From CF-46 sp963760735 (lineage in GTDB: Bacteria; Chloroflexota; Limnocylindria; Limnocylindrales; CSP1-4): a stretch of DNA of 64,000 bases. The stretch lies in NCBI GenBank assembly GCA_963760735.1, contig CAVXEB010000004.1:1674001-1738000 (forward strand), written 5' to 3'. Position 1 is the stretch's first letter; each line of letters begins with the position of its first letter. The position numbers were made by a program, and so were the translations under genes. Positions 35,993 to 44,849 of the stretch are shown one piece after another. A model generated the notes under the pieces. That model was not told where the DNA came from and searched no databases. It was given only the letters and a program-made list of their open reading frames with translations.

Positions 35993-36092
35993 CTCGTTTG
36001 CGCGCGCGCGGATCGGAGGTCCTTGACGATGGTTGAATCGGTCTGATGAGCCACGACCCCGTCACGCGACCCCGACGTCAAGCGGCCGGCCC

Positions 36093-37328
36093 ATGCGAGC
36101 GTTGACCCTCGACGAGTTTCTCGTCGAATCGACGGCTTCGCCCGAGCTCGTCGAGCGCCTGGTCCAGGTTGGCGCGATTGCGCCACTCCCAGATGGTCGA
36201 TACGACTCACGCGACGAGGTGGTCGCGTCGGTGGCCAGCGCCCTGCTCGACTCGGGGATCGAGCTCGACGACCTCGCGTGGAGCCTCGACAACGGGCGGT
36301 TCGGGCTCCGCTCGCTCGGACTGTTCTTCTCGGAGCCGGTACCCCGCACCGCCGAGCGGTTCGAAGTGATCGCGGCATCCCTGGGCGAGCAGCAGGCCCT
36401 CCTGCCGGCGGTCTACGCCGGGCTCGGCCTGCCGGAGCCCGAGCCCGGCGATCATCCTCGCGAGGACGAGGCCGAGCTCATCATGTCGTTCGTGCGTCTC
36501 TGGAGCCTCGTCGATCCGACCGGCGCGGCCCACGCTCGCGTCGCCCGATTGCTCGGCGACAGCACCCGGCGCGTCGCCGAGGGCTGGCTGGACGTCTGGG
36601 ACGAGGTGGCCCTGCCGGACGCATCGACCCAGGGCGCACCGACGGTCGGCAGCCGAGCCAGGCCGGCGGATCCGACCGACCCGGAGCAGAACCCGTCGAT
36701 CGGCATGGCCGTGCTCGGGCGCCGGCTCGTCTCGCTCGTCCACGAGCGGCATGTGGAGGTGACGCTGACGTCACGGATCATCGCGGCTATGGAAGGCGTC
36801 CTCGGCGCCGCGGGCCGCCTTCCGGAGCGCGTACAGCGTCCGCCGGCGATCGCATTTGTCGATCTTGCCGGGTTCACGTCGCTGACCGTCGAGCACGGTG
36901 ACGAGGCCGCTGCGAGCGCCGCCGCGACCCTGTTCGACCTCGCCGACGAGGCCGTTCGTCCCGTCGGCGGACGCGTCGTCAAGCAGCTCGGGGATGGCGT
37001 GCTGTTGCGGTTTCTCGACAGTGCGACGGCCGTGCGGACGGTCAGCACGATCGTCGGCTCGACTGGGGCGGCGGGCCTGCCTCCGGCCCATGCCGGCATC
37101 GCGGCCGGACCGGTGATCGTCCGCGACGGCGATGTCTTCGGGCAAACCGTCAACCTGGCCTCCCGGATCACGGCGCGGGCCGGACCCGGCGAGATCGTGG
37201 TCGAAGAGGGCGTCGTGATCGCGCTGCCGCGAGGCACCGCGACCTTCGCCCCGATCGGACGGGTGGACCTCAAGGGGTTCCCGATGCCGGTCGCCCTGTG
37301 GCGTGCGATCTCGGCAGCGGAACGCTGA
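36093..37328 (+). CDS. Class III adenylate/guanylate cyclase
   Basis: The protein has 411 residues from ATG 36093; TTG 36033 (20 residues longer) is possible and has GGAGGT further upstream. The N-terminal 250 residues are a helical regulatory part that begins like a MerR or HTH fold (LTLDEFLVESTASPELVERLVQ). The C-terminal class III catalytic domain has first metal Asp in AFVDLAGFTSL, second metal Asp in VKQLGDGVLLRF, and transition-state Asn/Arg in FGQTVNLASRI, so it looks active. cAMP is the likeliest product; cGMP cannot be excluded. The downstream gene carries a cyclic-nucleotide-binding domain, which suggests a signalling pair. Confidence 0.85.
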   Translation: MRALTLDEFLVESTASPELVERLVQVGAIAPLPDGRYDSRDEVVASVASALLDSGIELDDLAWSLDNGRFGLRSLGLFFSEPVPRTAERFEVIAASLGEQQALLPAVYAGLGLPEPEPGDHPREDEAELIMSFVRLWSLVDPTGAAHARVARLLGDSTRRVAEGWLDVWDEVALPDASTQGAPTVGSRARPADPTDPEQNPSIGMAVLGRRLVSLVHERHVEVTLTSRIIAAMEGVLGAAGRLPERVQRPPAIAFVDLAGFTSLTVEHGDEAAASAAATLFDLADEAVRPVGGRVVKQLGDGVLLRFLDSATAVRTVSTIVGSTGAAGLPPAHAGIAAGPVIVRDGDVFGQTVNLASRITARAGPGEIVVEEGVVIALPRGTATFAPIGRVDLKGFPMPVALWRAISAAER

Positions 37329-37418
37329 GTCCGCGTTTCTCCTTGACGGCGGGGACGCAACGGCGATGATCGATCGACCACAGGGAGTCCGACCACCAAC
37401 CCTCCACGAGGTGCCATC

Positions 37419-38417
37419 GTGGCCGCCGTCCGATTCGAGTCATCCGTCACCGCAGTCTCCTGGATCCCCTCAGAAGCGATCGAGGGACTCTCGAAGGTCC
37501 CCTTTGAGCTCGGGGTCACGCACTACGACCAGCCCCCGCCCGACCGGCTGGACGATCTGGAGGACCTGCGACGGACCGACCGGTTCCGCGAAGCCAACGA
37601 GCTTCGGGCGTATGTGGAGGTCGAAGACGGTCGGATCGTCGGGTACGGCCACCTCGGGCAGGGCCACATCGGGGCCACGACGGTCCGGGTCGGTCCGGCT
37701 GCCATTCGGTTCGCGGCGGTCCAGTTGCCGGACATCCGACCGGAGCCGGAGGCGGGCCCGACCTCGGTCCGGTTCGTGCAGACGGTCGGTGGACGGATGG
37801 GGTTGCCGACACCGCGTCCGGTCCCCCACAAACCGTTCGTCCAATTCTGGCCATCGATCGCCTGGACGACCCTTGGCCTGACGCTCAACGCCGACGGCTC
37901 GTCCTCGCACGAGCTGGTGGGGGCCAGCCCGTTCCCGCGGCACTGGCTGTACGACCGGGAGGGACGTCTCGTCCAGAAGTCCGGCGTGATCGACTTCAAC
38001 GCCTGGTTCAACGGGTCGTTCGGCGAGCGAACGCCGTGGGGCCATCAGGATTCGCCCGCGGTCGTCGCGAGCGTCGAGTCCGAGCTCGAGCGACGACTGT
38101 CTGCATCGATCATGCAGGGCGGGTCGAAGCCGAAGATCCGGAGCCTCTCGATCGGGGACACGCTCGTGGAGCAGGGCGCGACCGGGACGGATGTGTTCGT
38201 GATCCTCGACGGCATGTTCGTCGTCGAGGTCGACGGGTCCGAGGTGGCCGAGATCGGGCCGGGCGCGATCGTGGGCGAGCGGGCCGCGCTCGAGGGCGGG
38301 AAGCGGACTGCCACCCTCCGCGCCAGGACGCATGCACGTGTCGCCGAGACCACGGCCGACGCGCTCGACACCGGCGACCTCGGCGCGCTCGCCAGCACGC
38401 ATCACGGCGAGGGCTAG
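37419..38417 (+). CDS. Hypothetical protein with C-terminal cyclic-nucleotide-binding domain
   Basis: The protein has 332 residues. The first 220 are a beta-rich domain of unknown type (VPFELGVTHYDQPPPDRLDDLEDL; FVQFWPSIAWTTLGL) reminiscent of small-molecule-binding folds. The last 100 form a Crp-like cNMP-binding barrel (GDTLVEQGATGTDVFVILDG, then GPGAIVGERAALEGGKRTATL, with the phosphate-binding cassette GERAA). No helix-turn-helix or membrane segment follows, so it is not a transcription factor of Crp type. GAGGTG precedes GTG 37419 by 5-7 bases. It follows the cyclase by 90 bases on the same strand. Confidence 0.8.
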   Translation: MAAVRFESSVTAVSWIPSEAIEGLSKVPFELGVTHYDQPPPDRLDDLEDLRRTDRFREANELRAYVEVEDGRIVGYGHLGQGHIGATTVRVGPAAIRFAAVQLPDIRPEPEAGPTSVRFVQTVGGRMGLPTPRPVPHKPFVQFWPSIAWTTLGLTLNADGSSSHELVGASPFPRHWLYDREGRLVQKSGVIDFNAWFNGSFGERTPWGHQDSPAVVASVESELERRLSASIMQGGSKPKIRSLSIGDTLVEQGATGTDVFVILDGMFVVEVDGSEVAEIGPGAIVGERAALEGGKRTATLRARTHARVAETTADALDTGDLGALASTHHGEG

Positions 38418-38456
38418 CCGCCCGCGTCCTCGCTCGGCGACCCGGCGCTCATCGTC

Positions 38457-39545
38457 TCAGGCACCGAAGATCTTCGCGATCTCGTAAGCGGCCGTCTCCT
38501 CGAGCTGGTCATAGCGGCACGCTTCCGCTGGCTTGTCGGGGCGCCAGCGCTTGAACGTCGTCGCGTGCCGGAACCGTTCGCCCTGGAGGTGGTCGTAGGC
38601 GACCTCGGCGACTCGCTCGGCACGGAGCGGCTCCCACGAGAGGTCCTTGCCCCGGTTCCAGCGGCTCGTCGCGCCGGGCAGTCGCTGGCCCGAGGCGTCG
38701 GCGGCGCCCTGCGATGCCCATTCGGCCCACTCGGCCCAGGGGTGGCCGTCCATCGCGTCCGTCCGGAGCGGCTCGAGCTCCTTCGCGAGCGCTTCCCGAC
38801 GATCCCACGAGAACGACGAGGTGATCCCGACATGGTGGAGACGCCCCTCGTCGTCGAACAGGCCGAGGAGGAGCGACCCGATGTGCGTCCCCGGCCCGTT
38901 CTTGTGCCAGCGGAAGCCGGCCACGACGCAGTCGGCGGTCCGCTGGTGCTTGATCTTCAGCATCGCCCGCTTGCCAGGCTGGTACGGGGCGTCGAGCCGC
39001 TTGGCCACGACGCCGTCGAGGCCCGCGCCCTCGAACCGGTCGAACCAGTCGGCGGCAAGGGCCCGGTCGCGGGTGGCGGGCGTCAGGTGAACCGGCGGTG
39101 TGACACCGGCGAATGCCTCCTCCAGCCGGGCCCGCCGCTCCCCCTGGGGGATCGACCGGAGGTCCTCGTCGCCGAGGGCCAGCAGATCCCAGCCGACGAA
39201 GCTGGCGGGTGTCTCGGCGGCCAGCATCTTCACCCGCGACGCGGCGGGATGAATCCGAAGCAGCAGCGACTCGAACTGAAGCTCGCCGTCCTGGGCGATG
39301 ACGACCTCCCCGTCGACCACGCAGCGGTCCGGGAGCGAGGCGCGGATCGGCTCGGCCAGCTCCGGGAAGTAGCGGTCGAGCGGCTTCAGGTCGCGGCTCT
39401 GGATGAGGACCTCGTCGCCGTCGCGGAAGACGATCGCCCGGAACCCGTCCCACTTGGGCTCGAACAGCCAGCCTTCGGTCTCGGGAAGCCCGTCCGATGC
39501 CTTGGCCAGCATCGGCTCGAGCGGCGGGTCGAACGGGAGATGCAT
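38457..39545 (-). CDS. ATP-dependent DNA ligase (LigC/LigD ligase-domain type)
   Basis: The protein has 362 residues. The adenylation motif EPKWDGFRA puts the AMP-accepting Lys at residue 31; nucleotidyl-transferase motifs VVDGEVVI, DGVVAKRLDAPYQPGKR and LKIKHQRTADCVV follow, then an OB-fold (HIGSLLLGLFDDEGRLHHVG) and a C-terminal extension. It lacks the nuclease and polymerase domains of full LigD, so it is LigC-like. It may act with the separate polymerase at 34502-35992 in end joining or base-excision repair. ATG 39545 has TACACT 6 bases upstream: likely leaderless. It converges on the cNMP gene. Confidence 0.9.
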   Translation of the reverse strand: MHLPFDPPLEPMLAKASDGLPETEGWLFEPKWDGFRAIVFRDGDEVLIQSRDLKPLDRYFPELAEPIRASLPDRCVVDGEVVIAQDGELQFESLLLRIHPAASRVKMLAAETPASFVGWDLLALGDEDLRSIPQGERRARLEEAFAGVTPPVHLTPATRDRALAADWFDRFEGAGLDGVVAKRLDAPYQPGKRAMLKIKHQRTADCVVAGFRWHKNGPGTHIGSLLLGLFDDEGRLHHVGITSSFSWDRREALAKELEPLRTDAMDGHPWAEWAEWASQGAADASGQRLPGATSRWNRGKDLSWEPLRAERVAEVAYDHLQGERFRHATTFKRWRPDKPAEACRYDQLEETAAYEIAKIFGA

Positions 39546-39551
39546 CGCCCG

Positions 39552-39557
39552 AGTGTA
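39552..39557 (-). promoter_or_regulatory. Leaderless -10 box before the DNA ligase
   Basis: TACACT on the minus strand ends six bases before the ATG at 39545; no Shine-Dalgarno is present. Confidence 0.5.
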
Positions 39558-39589
39558 GGGCCGGAGCGCCCTGCAGACCCGCCCCGCGG

Positions 39590-41128
39590 TCAGCTCGACG
39601 GCAGCTCCGCGAGCGTCTCACGGGCCCGATCGCGACCGAGGTTCCAGGCCGGCCAGCCGGTCGCGTCCGGCTGGGCGAGGGCCTGCTTCCGTTGGGCGAG
39701 CGTGTCGAGCAGCCGGACGCGGTCCTGCCCGCGAAGCGCCGGCAGGGCGGTGACGAAGGCCGGCACCGCATCGTCCCCGAGGCCCTGGGCGTACTCGACG
39801 TCGAGACCCGCCCGGCCGTCGGCGGGGACACGAGCGGGATCCAGCAGCCGCGCGATGTTCTCGCCGGCGATCAGCCGCGACGGCCCGACCACGTTGACCG
39901 CCACGAGGACGACGATCGCTGCGATCGCGAGCCCGTGGACGAGCCATGCCATCCGGTCGCGCACGAGGAGGACGGCCGTGATCGCGATGCCGATCGCCAG
40001 CCACGCGATCGTGGCGAGGACGTAGAAGCGAAGCTCGGTCCAACCGTAGGCGTCCTGGTAGATCCGCAGCCGGAGCAGCGCGGACGCCAGCACGACGGCG
40101 GTCAGGCCGGCCAGGACCAGACCCGCGACGACGAGCGGGCCAGTCCGCCGCGCAGCCACCGCGTGAACGGCCGCGAGGAGGCCGCCCGCGAGCAGCGCCA
40201 CCGCGACGAGCTCGAAGAAGCCGCTCCGCGCGTACTGGGCGTACGGCAGACCCGTCGCCTCGAGCGTGTCGAGGCCGCCGAAGAGATAGGCGAGCTGGAG
40301 GACGACGAACACCGCGAAGAGGAGGTCGACCGCGGCGAGGACGGTCACAGCCTCGATCGAGCCGAGCGTCGGGAGGAGGCCGCGCCGGAGCGGATCGGTG
40401 GCGGCCGCGGCTCCGAGCGACCGGGGTCGCGGCTCGGCGGGATCACCATCCCACCATGGCTGGAGATCGCCGGCGGCGACGGCCAGGAGGCCGGCCACGA
40501 CCCAGGTGATCAGGAACGCGACCGCGAGACGGATCGGGAGCTGGCCGAGGTCGACGTCCCAGTCGAAGAGGTGCGCGGTGAGCGTCGCGAACACGGCGTC
40601 GGCCGAGGCGAACAGGGCGGTGAAGACGAGCAGCAGTGGCAGGGCCATCAGCAGCCCGCGGGCGAGTGGCGCCGCCCACGGCGGGAGTCGGGTCGGGAGA
40701 CGGTCGTCATCGTCGGCCGAGCGGCGTGCGGCGGCGCCGACCCGCAGGACCCCGGTCCCGAGCCAGCCGAGGGTCGCGGTGCCCAGCGCCACGACGCCGA
40801 CGACGGATCGACGCGTGACCGACAGCCCGCCGATCGCCGCGATCGACGCACCGAGCAGAAGGCAGCCGACCCCGACGTCGAGCAGGTCGAGGAATGGATC
40901 CGCGCGGATCGCGACGCCGGCGATGACCGCCAGCGCGGCAACCGGGAGCCATCCGTCGGCCGGATCGAGGTGGGCACCACCTGGACGGACGGCCGCCGCC
41001 GCGAACAGCAGGGCAATCGACAGCAGCACAAGGTTGAGACCGAACAGGTGGTCGACGAGCAATGCCTGGCCGGCGAGGCCGATGGCGCCAGCCAGGGCAA
41101 GGATCCGGATCGCGAGCGGACGGGTCAT
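39590..41128 (-). CDS. DUF4153/DUF4173 multi-span membrane protein
   Basis: The protein has 512 residues with about 12 hydrophobic segments over the whole length (first pair at about 8-50) and a soluble 75-residue tail ending ARETLAELPSS. The late segment RIYQDAYGWTELRFYVLATIAWL matches the conserved DUF4173 signature, whose members are uncharacterised integral membrane proteins often beside two-component systems. GGAGAG lies about 6 bases before the ATG. It is divergent from the DUF4349 lipoprotein; 44 bases separate its stop from the ligase start. Confidence 0.8.
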   Translation of the reverse strand: MTRPLAIRILALAGAIGLAGQALLVDHLFGLNLVLLSIALLFAAAAVRPGGAHLDPADGWLPVAALAVIAGVAIRADPFLDLLDVGVGCLLLGASIAAIGGLSVTRRSVVGVVALGTATLGWLGTGVLRVGAAARRSADDDDRLPTRLPPWAAPLARGLLMALPLLLVFTALFASADAVFATLTAHLFDWDVDLGQLPIRLAVAFLITWVVAGLLAVAAGDLQPWWDGDPAEPRPRSLGAAAATDPLRRGLLPTLGSIEAVTVLAAVDLLFAVFVVLQLAYLFGGLDTLEATGLPYAQYARSGFFELVAVALLAGGLLAAVHAVAARRTGPLVVAGLVLAGLTAVVLASALLRLRIYQDAYGWTELRFYVLATIAWLAIGIAITAVLLVRDRMAWLVHGLAIAAIVVLVAVNVVGPSRLIAGENIARLLDPARVPADGRAGLDVEYAQGLGDDAVPAFVTALPALRGQDRVRLLDTLAQRKQALAQPDATGWPAWNLGRDRARETLAELPSS

Positions 41129-41294
41129 GGGCTCTCCAGGCGGGGCGCCCGCGGGCGCGGCGTGGCAGCAGCTGACGCACCGGAGACGGCCGGGTGGCAG
41201 GCGGTGTGGCGGGTCGCGGGAACCGGGCGTCCATCCGCCACGTCCGGGACCTGCGCCGTCGGGTTGCCCCGACGGGCACACGGAGGACCGCGCG

Positions 41295-42275
41295 ATGCGC
41301 AGCCCCACTCGCGGTCGTCGACCGGGTCGATCGACCGCGCCGATTCTCATCCTCACGATCCTTGCCGCCGTCGCGGCAGCCTGCGGATCGAGCGCGTCCG
41401 CCCCGGGCGGCGCCCGAGCGGCGGCATCGGCGGCACCGGCGGCCCCGGCCAACCCGAATGGCGGGAACGCGGGCGTCGACGGCCAGCCGGCGGCCACCTC
41501 GGGCACGGGCTCCGACGGCGGCAACGGCGGCGACGAGGTCGTGATCTTCGACGACGCGAAGATCGTCCGGACCGGGAGCCTCCAGCTGACGGTCACCGAC
41601 GTGACGTCGGCGCTGACGCGCGCCCGCGATTCGATCCGCGCTCTCGGCGGCTACATCGGCGGGTCGCAGCAGGAACGGAGCGGCGACTCCGTCGTCGCCT
41701 CGGTGATCTACCGGATTCCGGTCGCGCGATGGGAGGACGCCCTCGATGCGCTCCGCGGCCTCGGGACCGAGGTTGGTGAGAAGACCGACGCGGTCGAGGT
41801 CACGGGCGAGATCGTCGACCTCGACGCCCGGATCCGGAATCTGAAGGCCAGCGAAGCGGCGCTCGTGTCGTACGCCGAGCAGGCGCCGAAGATCACCGAC
41901 CTGCTCGAGATCCAGGGCCGGATCACCGACACGCGCAGCCAGATCGAGCGGCTGACCGCCCAGCAGTCGCAGCTCACGAACCAGGCCGCCCTCGCGACGC
42001 TGACGGTGACCTACGGCACCGAGGTCGTGGCGGTTACGGAGGCGGCCGAGCGCTGGGACCCGGCGGCAGAGGTCGATCAAGCGACGGCAACGCTGCTCGC
42101 GATGGGCCAGGCGGTCCTCAGCTTCGCGATCGTGTTCGGGATCGTCTGGGTGCCGCTCCTGCTGTCGATCGCGCTGATCGTTGCCGTCGTGCTCGCGATC
42201 GGGCGCCGGCTCGGTTGGCGCCGCCCCGACCGGATCCCGCCGCTGTCACCGCCGCCGTCCTCGGCCGAGGTCTGA
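41295..42275 (+). CDS. DUF4349 domain lipoprotein
   Basis: The protein has 326 residues. A lipobox (AVAAAC, Cys about residue 30) follows a basic Arg-rich signal, then an Ala/Gly/Pro-rich linker, the DUF4349 domain (TGSLQLTVTDVTSALTRARD; RIPVARWEDALDAL; DLDARIRNLKASEAAL), a coiled coil (TDLLEIQGRITDTRSQIERL) and a C-terminal transmembrane segment (FAIVFGIVWVPLLLSIALIV). A protein tethered at both ends is consistent with an envelope role; function unknown. CGGAGGA is 7 bases before the ATG. It is divergent from DUF4173. Confidence 0.85.
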   Translation: MRSPTRGRRPGRSTAPILILTILAAVAAACGSSASAPGGARAAASAAPAAPANPNGGNAGVDGQPAATSGTGSDGGNGGDEVVIFDDAKIVRTGSLQLTVTDVTSALTRARDSIRALGGYIGGSQQERSGDSVVASVIYRIPVARWEDALDALRGLGTEVGEKTDAVEVTGEIVDLDARIRNLKASEAALVSYAEQAPKITDLLEIQGRITDTRSQIERLTAQQSQLTNQAALATLTVTYGTEVVAVTEAAERWDPAAEVDQATATLLAMGQAVLSFAIVFGIVWVPLLLSIALIVAVVLAIGRRLGWRRPDRIPPLSPPPSSAEV

Positions 42276-42417
42276 GCGGAGGAGGGTCCGCCCTCGCCGA
42301 CCGACGGCACCGGGCCGGGTGGGGCTCGTCCCCGCCCGGCCCGACCACGTGTCCGTCGGGATCGGAGGCGGCCCGAACCCGCTCGCGTCGTCCGACGGGC
42401 ATGGCACGATTCGGAAG

Positions 42418-43236
42418 ATGACGGAGCAGGCCGAGCGCTACGACCGGATCGCCGACGGCTATGCGCGCTGGTGGGCGCCGATCATCGCCCCGGCCGCGGT
42501 CGCGGTCCTCGACGAGATCGACGACGTCGTGGCGGGCGGTGCGACCCGTCTCCTCGATGTCGGAACGGGGACCGGGACGCTGGCGATCGCGGCGATCCGG
42601 CGCTGGCCGGGGATCCGCGTCACGGCGATCGACGCATCGTCGGAGATGATCGCCCGAGCCGGCTCCGAGGCCGACGCGGCCCTGTCGCCGGACGAGCGGC
42701 GGCGCCTGAGCCTCCGCGTCGCCTTCGCCGACGACCTCGGCCTCGCCGCGGGCTCGAACGACGTCGCCGTGTCGTCCTTCGTCCTCCAGCTCGTCCCGAA
42801 CCGGTTCCGGGCGCTGCGCGAGGTCCGTCGCGTCCTCCGGCCCGGCGGCACGTTCGCATGGGTCAGCTGGCTGGCCGGCTCGGGCGGCTGGCTGCCGGAC
42901 GACGACTTCGACGACGCCCTGATCGACGTCGGCGAAGAGGCTCGTGACTGGACCGACGGGTCGGACGACCTGCGCACACCCGAGGCCGCCGTCGCCCAGA
43001 TGCGGCGGGCCGGCTATGCCGACGCGCGAGCGCGCGCGGGCAGCCTGATCCATCCGTTCGACGTGGATGGCGTCGTCGGGTTCCTGACCGAGTTCGACGA
43101 GGACGACCTCGTCAGCAGCCTCGGCGAGCGACGCCCGGCGTTCGAGGGCGCACTCCGGCGACGACTCGGGCGACGTCCGGCGACGGAGCTCGCGCTCGCC
43201 AACCGGACGGTGACGGTCCGCGGCATCCGCCGCTGA
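42418..43236 (+). CDS. Class I SAM-dependent methyltransferase
   Basis: The protein has 272 residues. Motif I (LLDVGTGTGTLAIAA) binds S-adenosyl-methionine; motif II-like TAIDASSEMI and motif III region VSSFVLQLVPN follow, then the post-II LREVRRVLRPGGTF. It resembles UbiE/COQ5-like methyltransferases of small molecules. CACGAT ends seven bases before ATG 42418 and there is no Shine-Dalgarno, so it may be leaderless. The 3' end overlaps the HNH gene on the opposite strand as read. Substrate unknown. Confidence 0.88.
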   Translation: MTEQAERYDRIADGYARWWAPIIAPAAVAVLDEIDDVVAGGATRLLDVGTGTGTLAIAAIRRWPGIRVTAIDASSEMIARAGSEADAALSPDERRRLSLRVAFADDLGLAAGSNDVAVSSFVLQLVPNRFRALREVRRVLRPGGTFAWVSWLAGSGGWLPDDDFDDALIDVGEEARDWTDGSDDLRTPEAAVAQMRRAGYADARARAGSLIHPFDVDGVVGFLTEFDEDDLVSSLGERRPAFEGALRRRLGRRPATELALANRTVTVRGIRR

Positions 43237-43606
43237 GGCCCGCGCGGTCGGGGCGAAGGCGCGACGCCCTATGGGCTACCCCGCCCCCGGTCGACGCGCC
43301 CTTGGTCGAGTTGCACGAGCGGCATAGCACCGCGGTGTTGGCGATGTCGAAGGGCGCACCGCCAGCGGCGAGCGGGACGATGTGATCAACGGTCAGGTCG
43401 GCGGCTCGGTGCGCAGGGCGTCGGTAGCCGGGGCACCAGTCGCCGTGCTCGCCACGCCAGGTGCGGAGCACACGGGCGCTGAGTCGTTGCCAGGCCCGCG
43501 TGCCGTACAGGGCGTTGTGCCGGCTGCGGTTGGACTGGCGGGCGTGCTCGGTGCAGCGACTACCCGCGCGGCTGGTGACGACACCGCAGACCGTGCACAG
43601 CTTCAC
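43112..43606 (-). CDS. HNH endonuclease, likely shorter than read
   Basis: As read the protein has 164 residues and overlaps the methyltransferase by 125 bases. The core is HNH: CxxC (CTVC), then LTVDHIVPLAAGGAPFDIANTAVLCRSCNSTKG with the HH/N catalytic set and zinc Cys pairs. After this the sequence degrades to Arg/Pro-rich text. Removing one C from the five-C run at 43284-43288 makes the frame stop right after STGAG at 43276, giving a normal 109-residue HNH protein and no overlap. Start GTG 43606. Such free-standing HNH genes are usually of phage or mobile origin. Lower local G+C supports transfer. Confidence 0.8.
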   Translation of the reverse strand: MKLCTVCGVVTSRAGSRCTEHARQSNRSRHNALYGTRAWQRLSARVLRTWRGEHGDWCPGYRRPAHRAADLTVDHIVPLAAGGAPFDIANTAVLCRSCNSTKGASTGGGVAHRASRLRPDRAGLSGGCRGPSPSGWRARAPSPDVARVVAGVRPRTPGVARRGC

Positions 43607-43723
43607 GCCCGAATCGTCGGCGGGAAGGGTGGCGCGGTCTATTCGCCTGCGGTGCTACACCTGCGCGACGAGTTGCCTCCGGCGCGAGGATCTCTGCGTC
43701 GGACTACAGACGGGGTCGGCGAC

Positions 43724-44644
43724 CTAGTGGGGCTCGGCGGTCACGTCGTCGAGGACCTCGGCCCAGCGTGCGGATCGGAGGAATGCCAAGTGCCCCCCGG
43801 GTTCCCAGAGCGTGGCTCGCGCAGCAGGGATCGTCGACGCCAAGTAGTTGAAGTGCTCGACCGGAACGATCCGGTCGTCCTCGCCATGCCAGATCAGTGT
43901 CCGGACGGCGATGTCGGCCGGGGTAAATCCCCAGTCGCGATTTCGTGCGATCCAGTCCCATACATCGCCCGCGAGGCCCTGGTGCGAAGCCTCCCGAAGT
44001 CCCTCGACCCAGCGAGGCGCGCGATCAGGCCGATCGAACACCCATCGGTCATTCTCAGGCCAGTTCGCTGGGTTGACCATCGCCTCAGGGCTCTCGATGA
44101 GCCATCGCTCACGTTCCTCCATCAAGGGGACGACGGCGGAAGGGTCGGAGCGCAGGAGCTGTTCAGCGCGTTCGCGCTCGGCCCACTGGATCGTGGTCGG
44201 GAGGCCCAGCCCTGGTGGCCCGGGCGAGGAGACGAGGCCAAGCGTCATGATTCGGTCGGGCAAACGGTACGCTGCAGCCAAGGCGTACGGCCCTCCCCCC
44301 GAGACGCTGACGAGCGCGAACCGCTCGATCGACAGCGCGTCGATGACGTCGACCAGGTCATCGACCCACCCGAGAAGCGTGAGGTCCGGCTTTGGGTCCG
44401 ATCGTCCGTACCCCGGCCGGTCAAGCATGATTAGGCGCACATGCCGATCGGCGGAGGTCGGGCCGTCCGTGTCGGTGTCGGGCGAGGAGAGGCGAGTGTC
44501 GGGCGAACCGTGATTCAGGACGACGGGGGTCCCCATAGGGTCGCCCCACTCGGCGTAGGCGAGGGTGCGACCGTCGCGCCCGGTGACCCGACCGTCGACA
44601 AACGGCCCGGGAACGGCATTCTGCTCAGTGGCTGAACTATCCAC
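43724..44644 (-). CDS. Alpha/beta hydrolase
   Basis: The protein has 306 residues. The nucleophile elbow is SVSGGGPYALA (Ser about residue 120), the oxyanion region LNHGSPDTR lies near residue 45, and catalytic Asp and His are in WHGEDDRIVP and EPGGHLAFL. It looks like a haloalkane/prolyl-type hydrolase of broad family. AGAGG lies 5 bases before GTG 44644. Codon use is less G/C-rich at third positions than in neighbours, as for the HNH gene, suggesting a shared transferred patch. Substrate unknown. Confidence 0.85.
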   Translation of the reverse strand: MDSSATEQNAVPGPFVDGRVTGRDGRTLAYAEWGDPMGTPVVLNHGSPDTRLSSPDTDTDGPTSADRHVRLIMLDRPGYGRSDPKPDLTLLGWVDDLVDVIDALSIERFALVSVSGGGPYALAAAYRLPDRIMTLGLVSSPGPPGLGLPTTIQWAERERAEQLLRSDPSAVVPLMEERERWLIESPEAMVNPANWPENDRWVFDRPDRAPRWVEGLREASHQGLAGDVWDWIARNRDWGFTPADIAVRTLIWHGEDDRIVPVEHFNYLASTIPAARATLWEPGGHLAFLRSARWAEVLDDVTAEPH

Positions 44645-44849
44645 GGCGCCTCTGCGCTGCTTCGGCGGCTATCGCGTGGCGTTGCAGGCAAGTCGACGCG
44701 GGGCTTCCGAGAGCGCGCCGCGGTGCCCCGAGATCGGCTCACCACCGTTGCACCAGCCCCAATGGTACGGCCGGTTGTCCACCCCACCCAATGTAGCCGG
44801 GCGGGCTGCGAAGCTGGTGACCGGTCGGTTCCTCGCGCGGCGCCGGGCG

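Noticed and set aside
36029..36046. A five-codon leader peptide (ATG to TGA) after GGAGGT, upstream of the cyclase
   Set aside because: Translation of this leader cannot be judged from sequence; it may be chance. The cyclase start remains uncertain.
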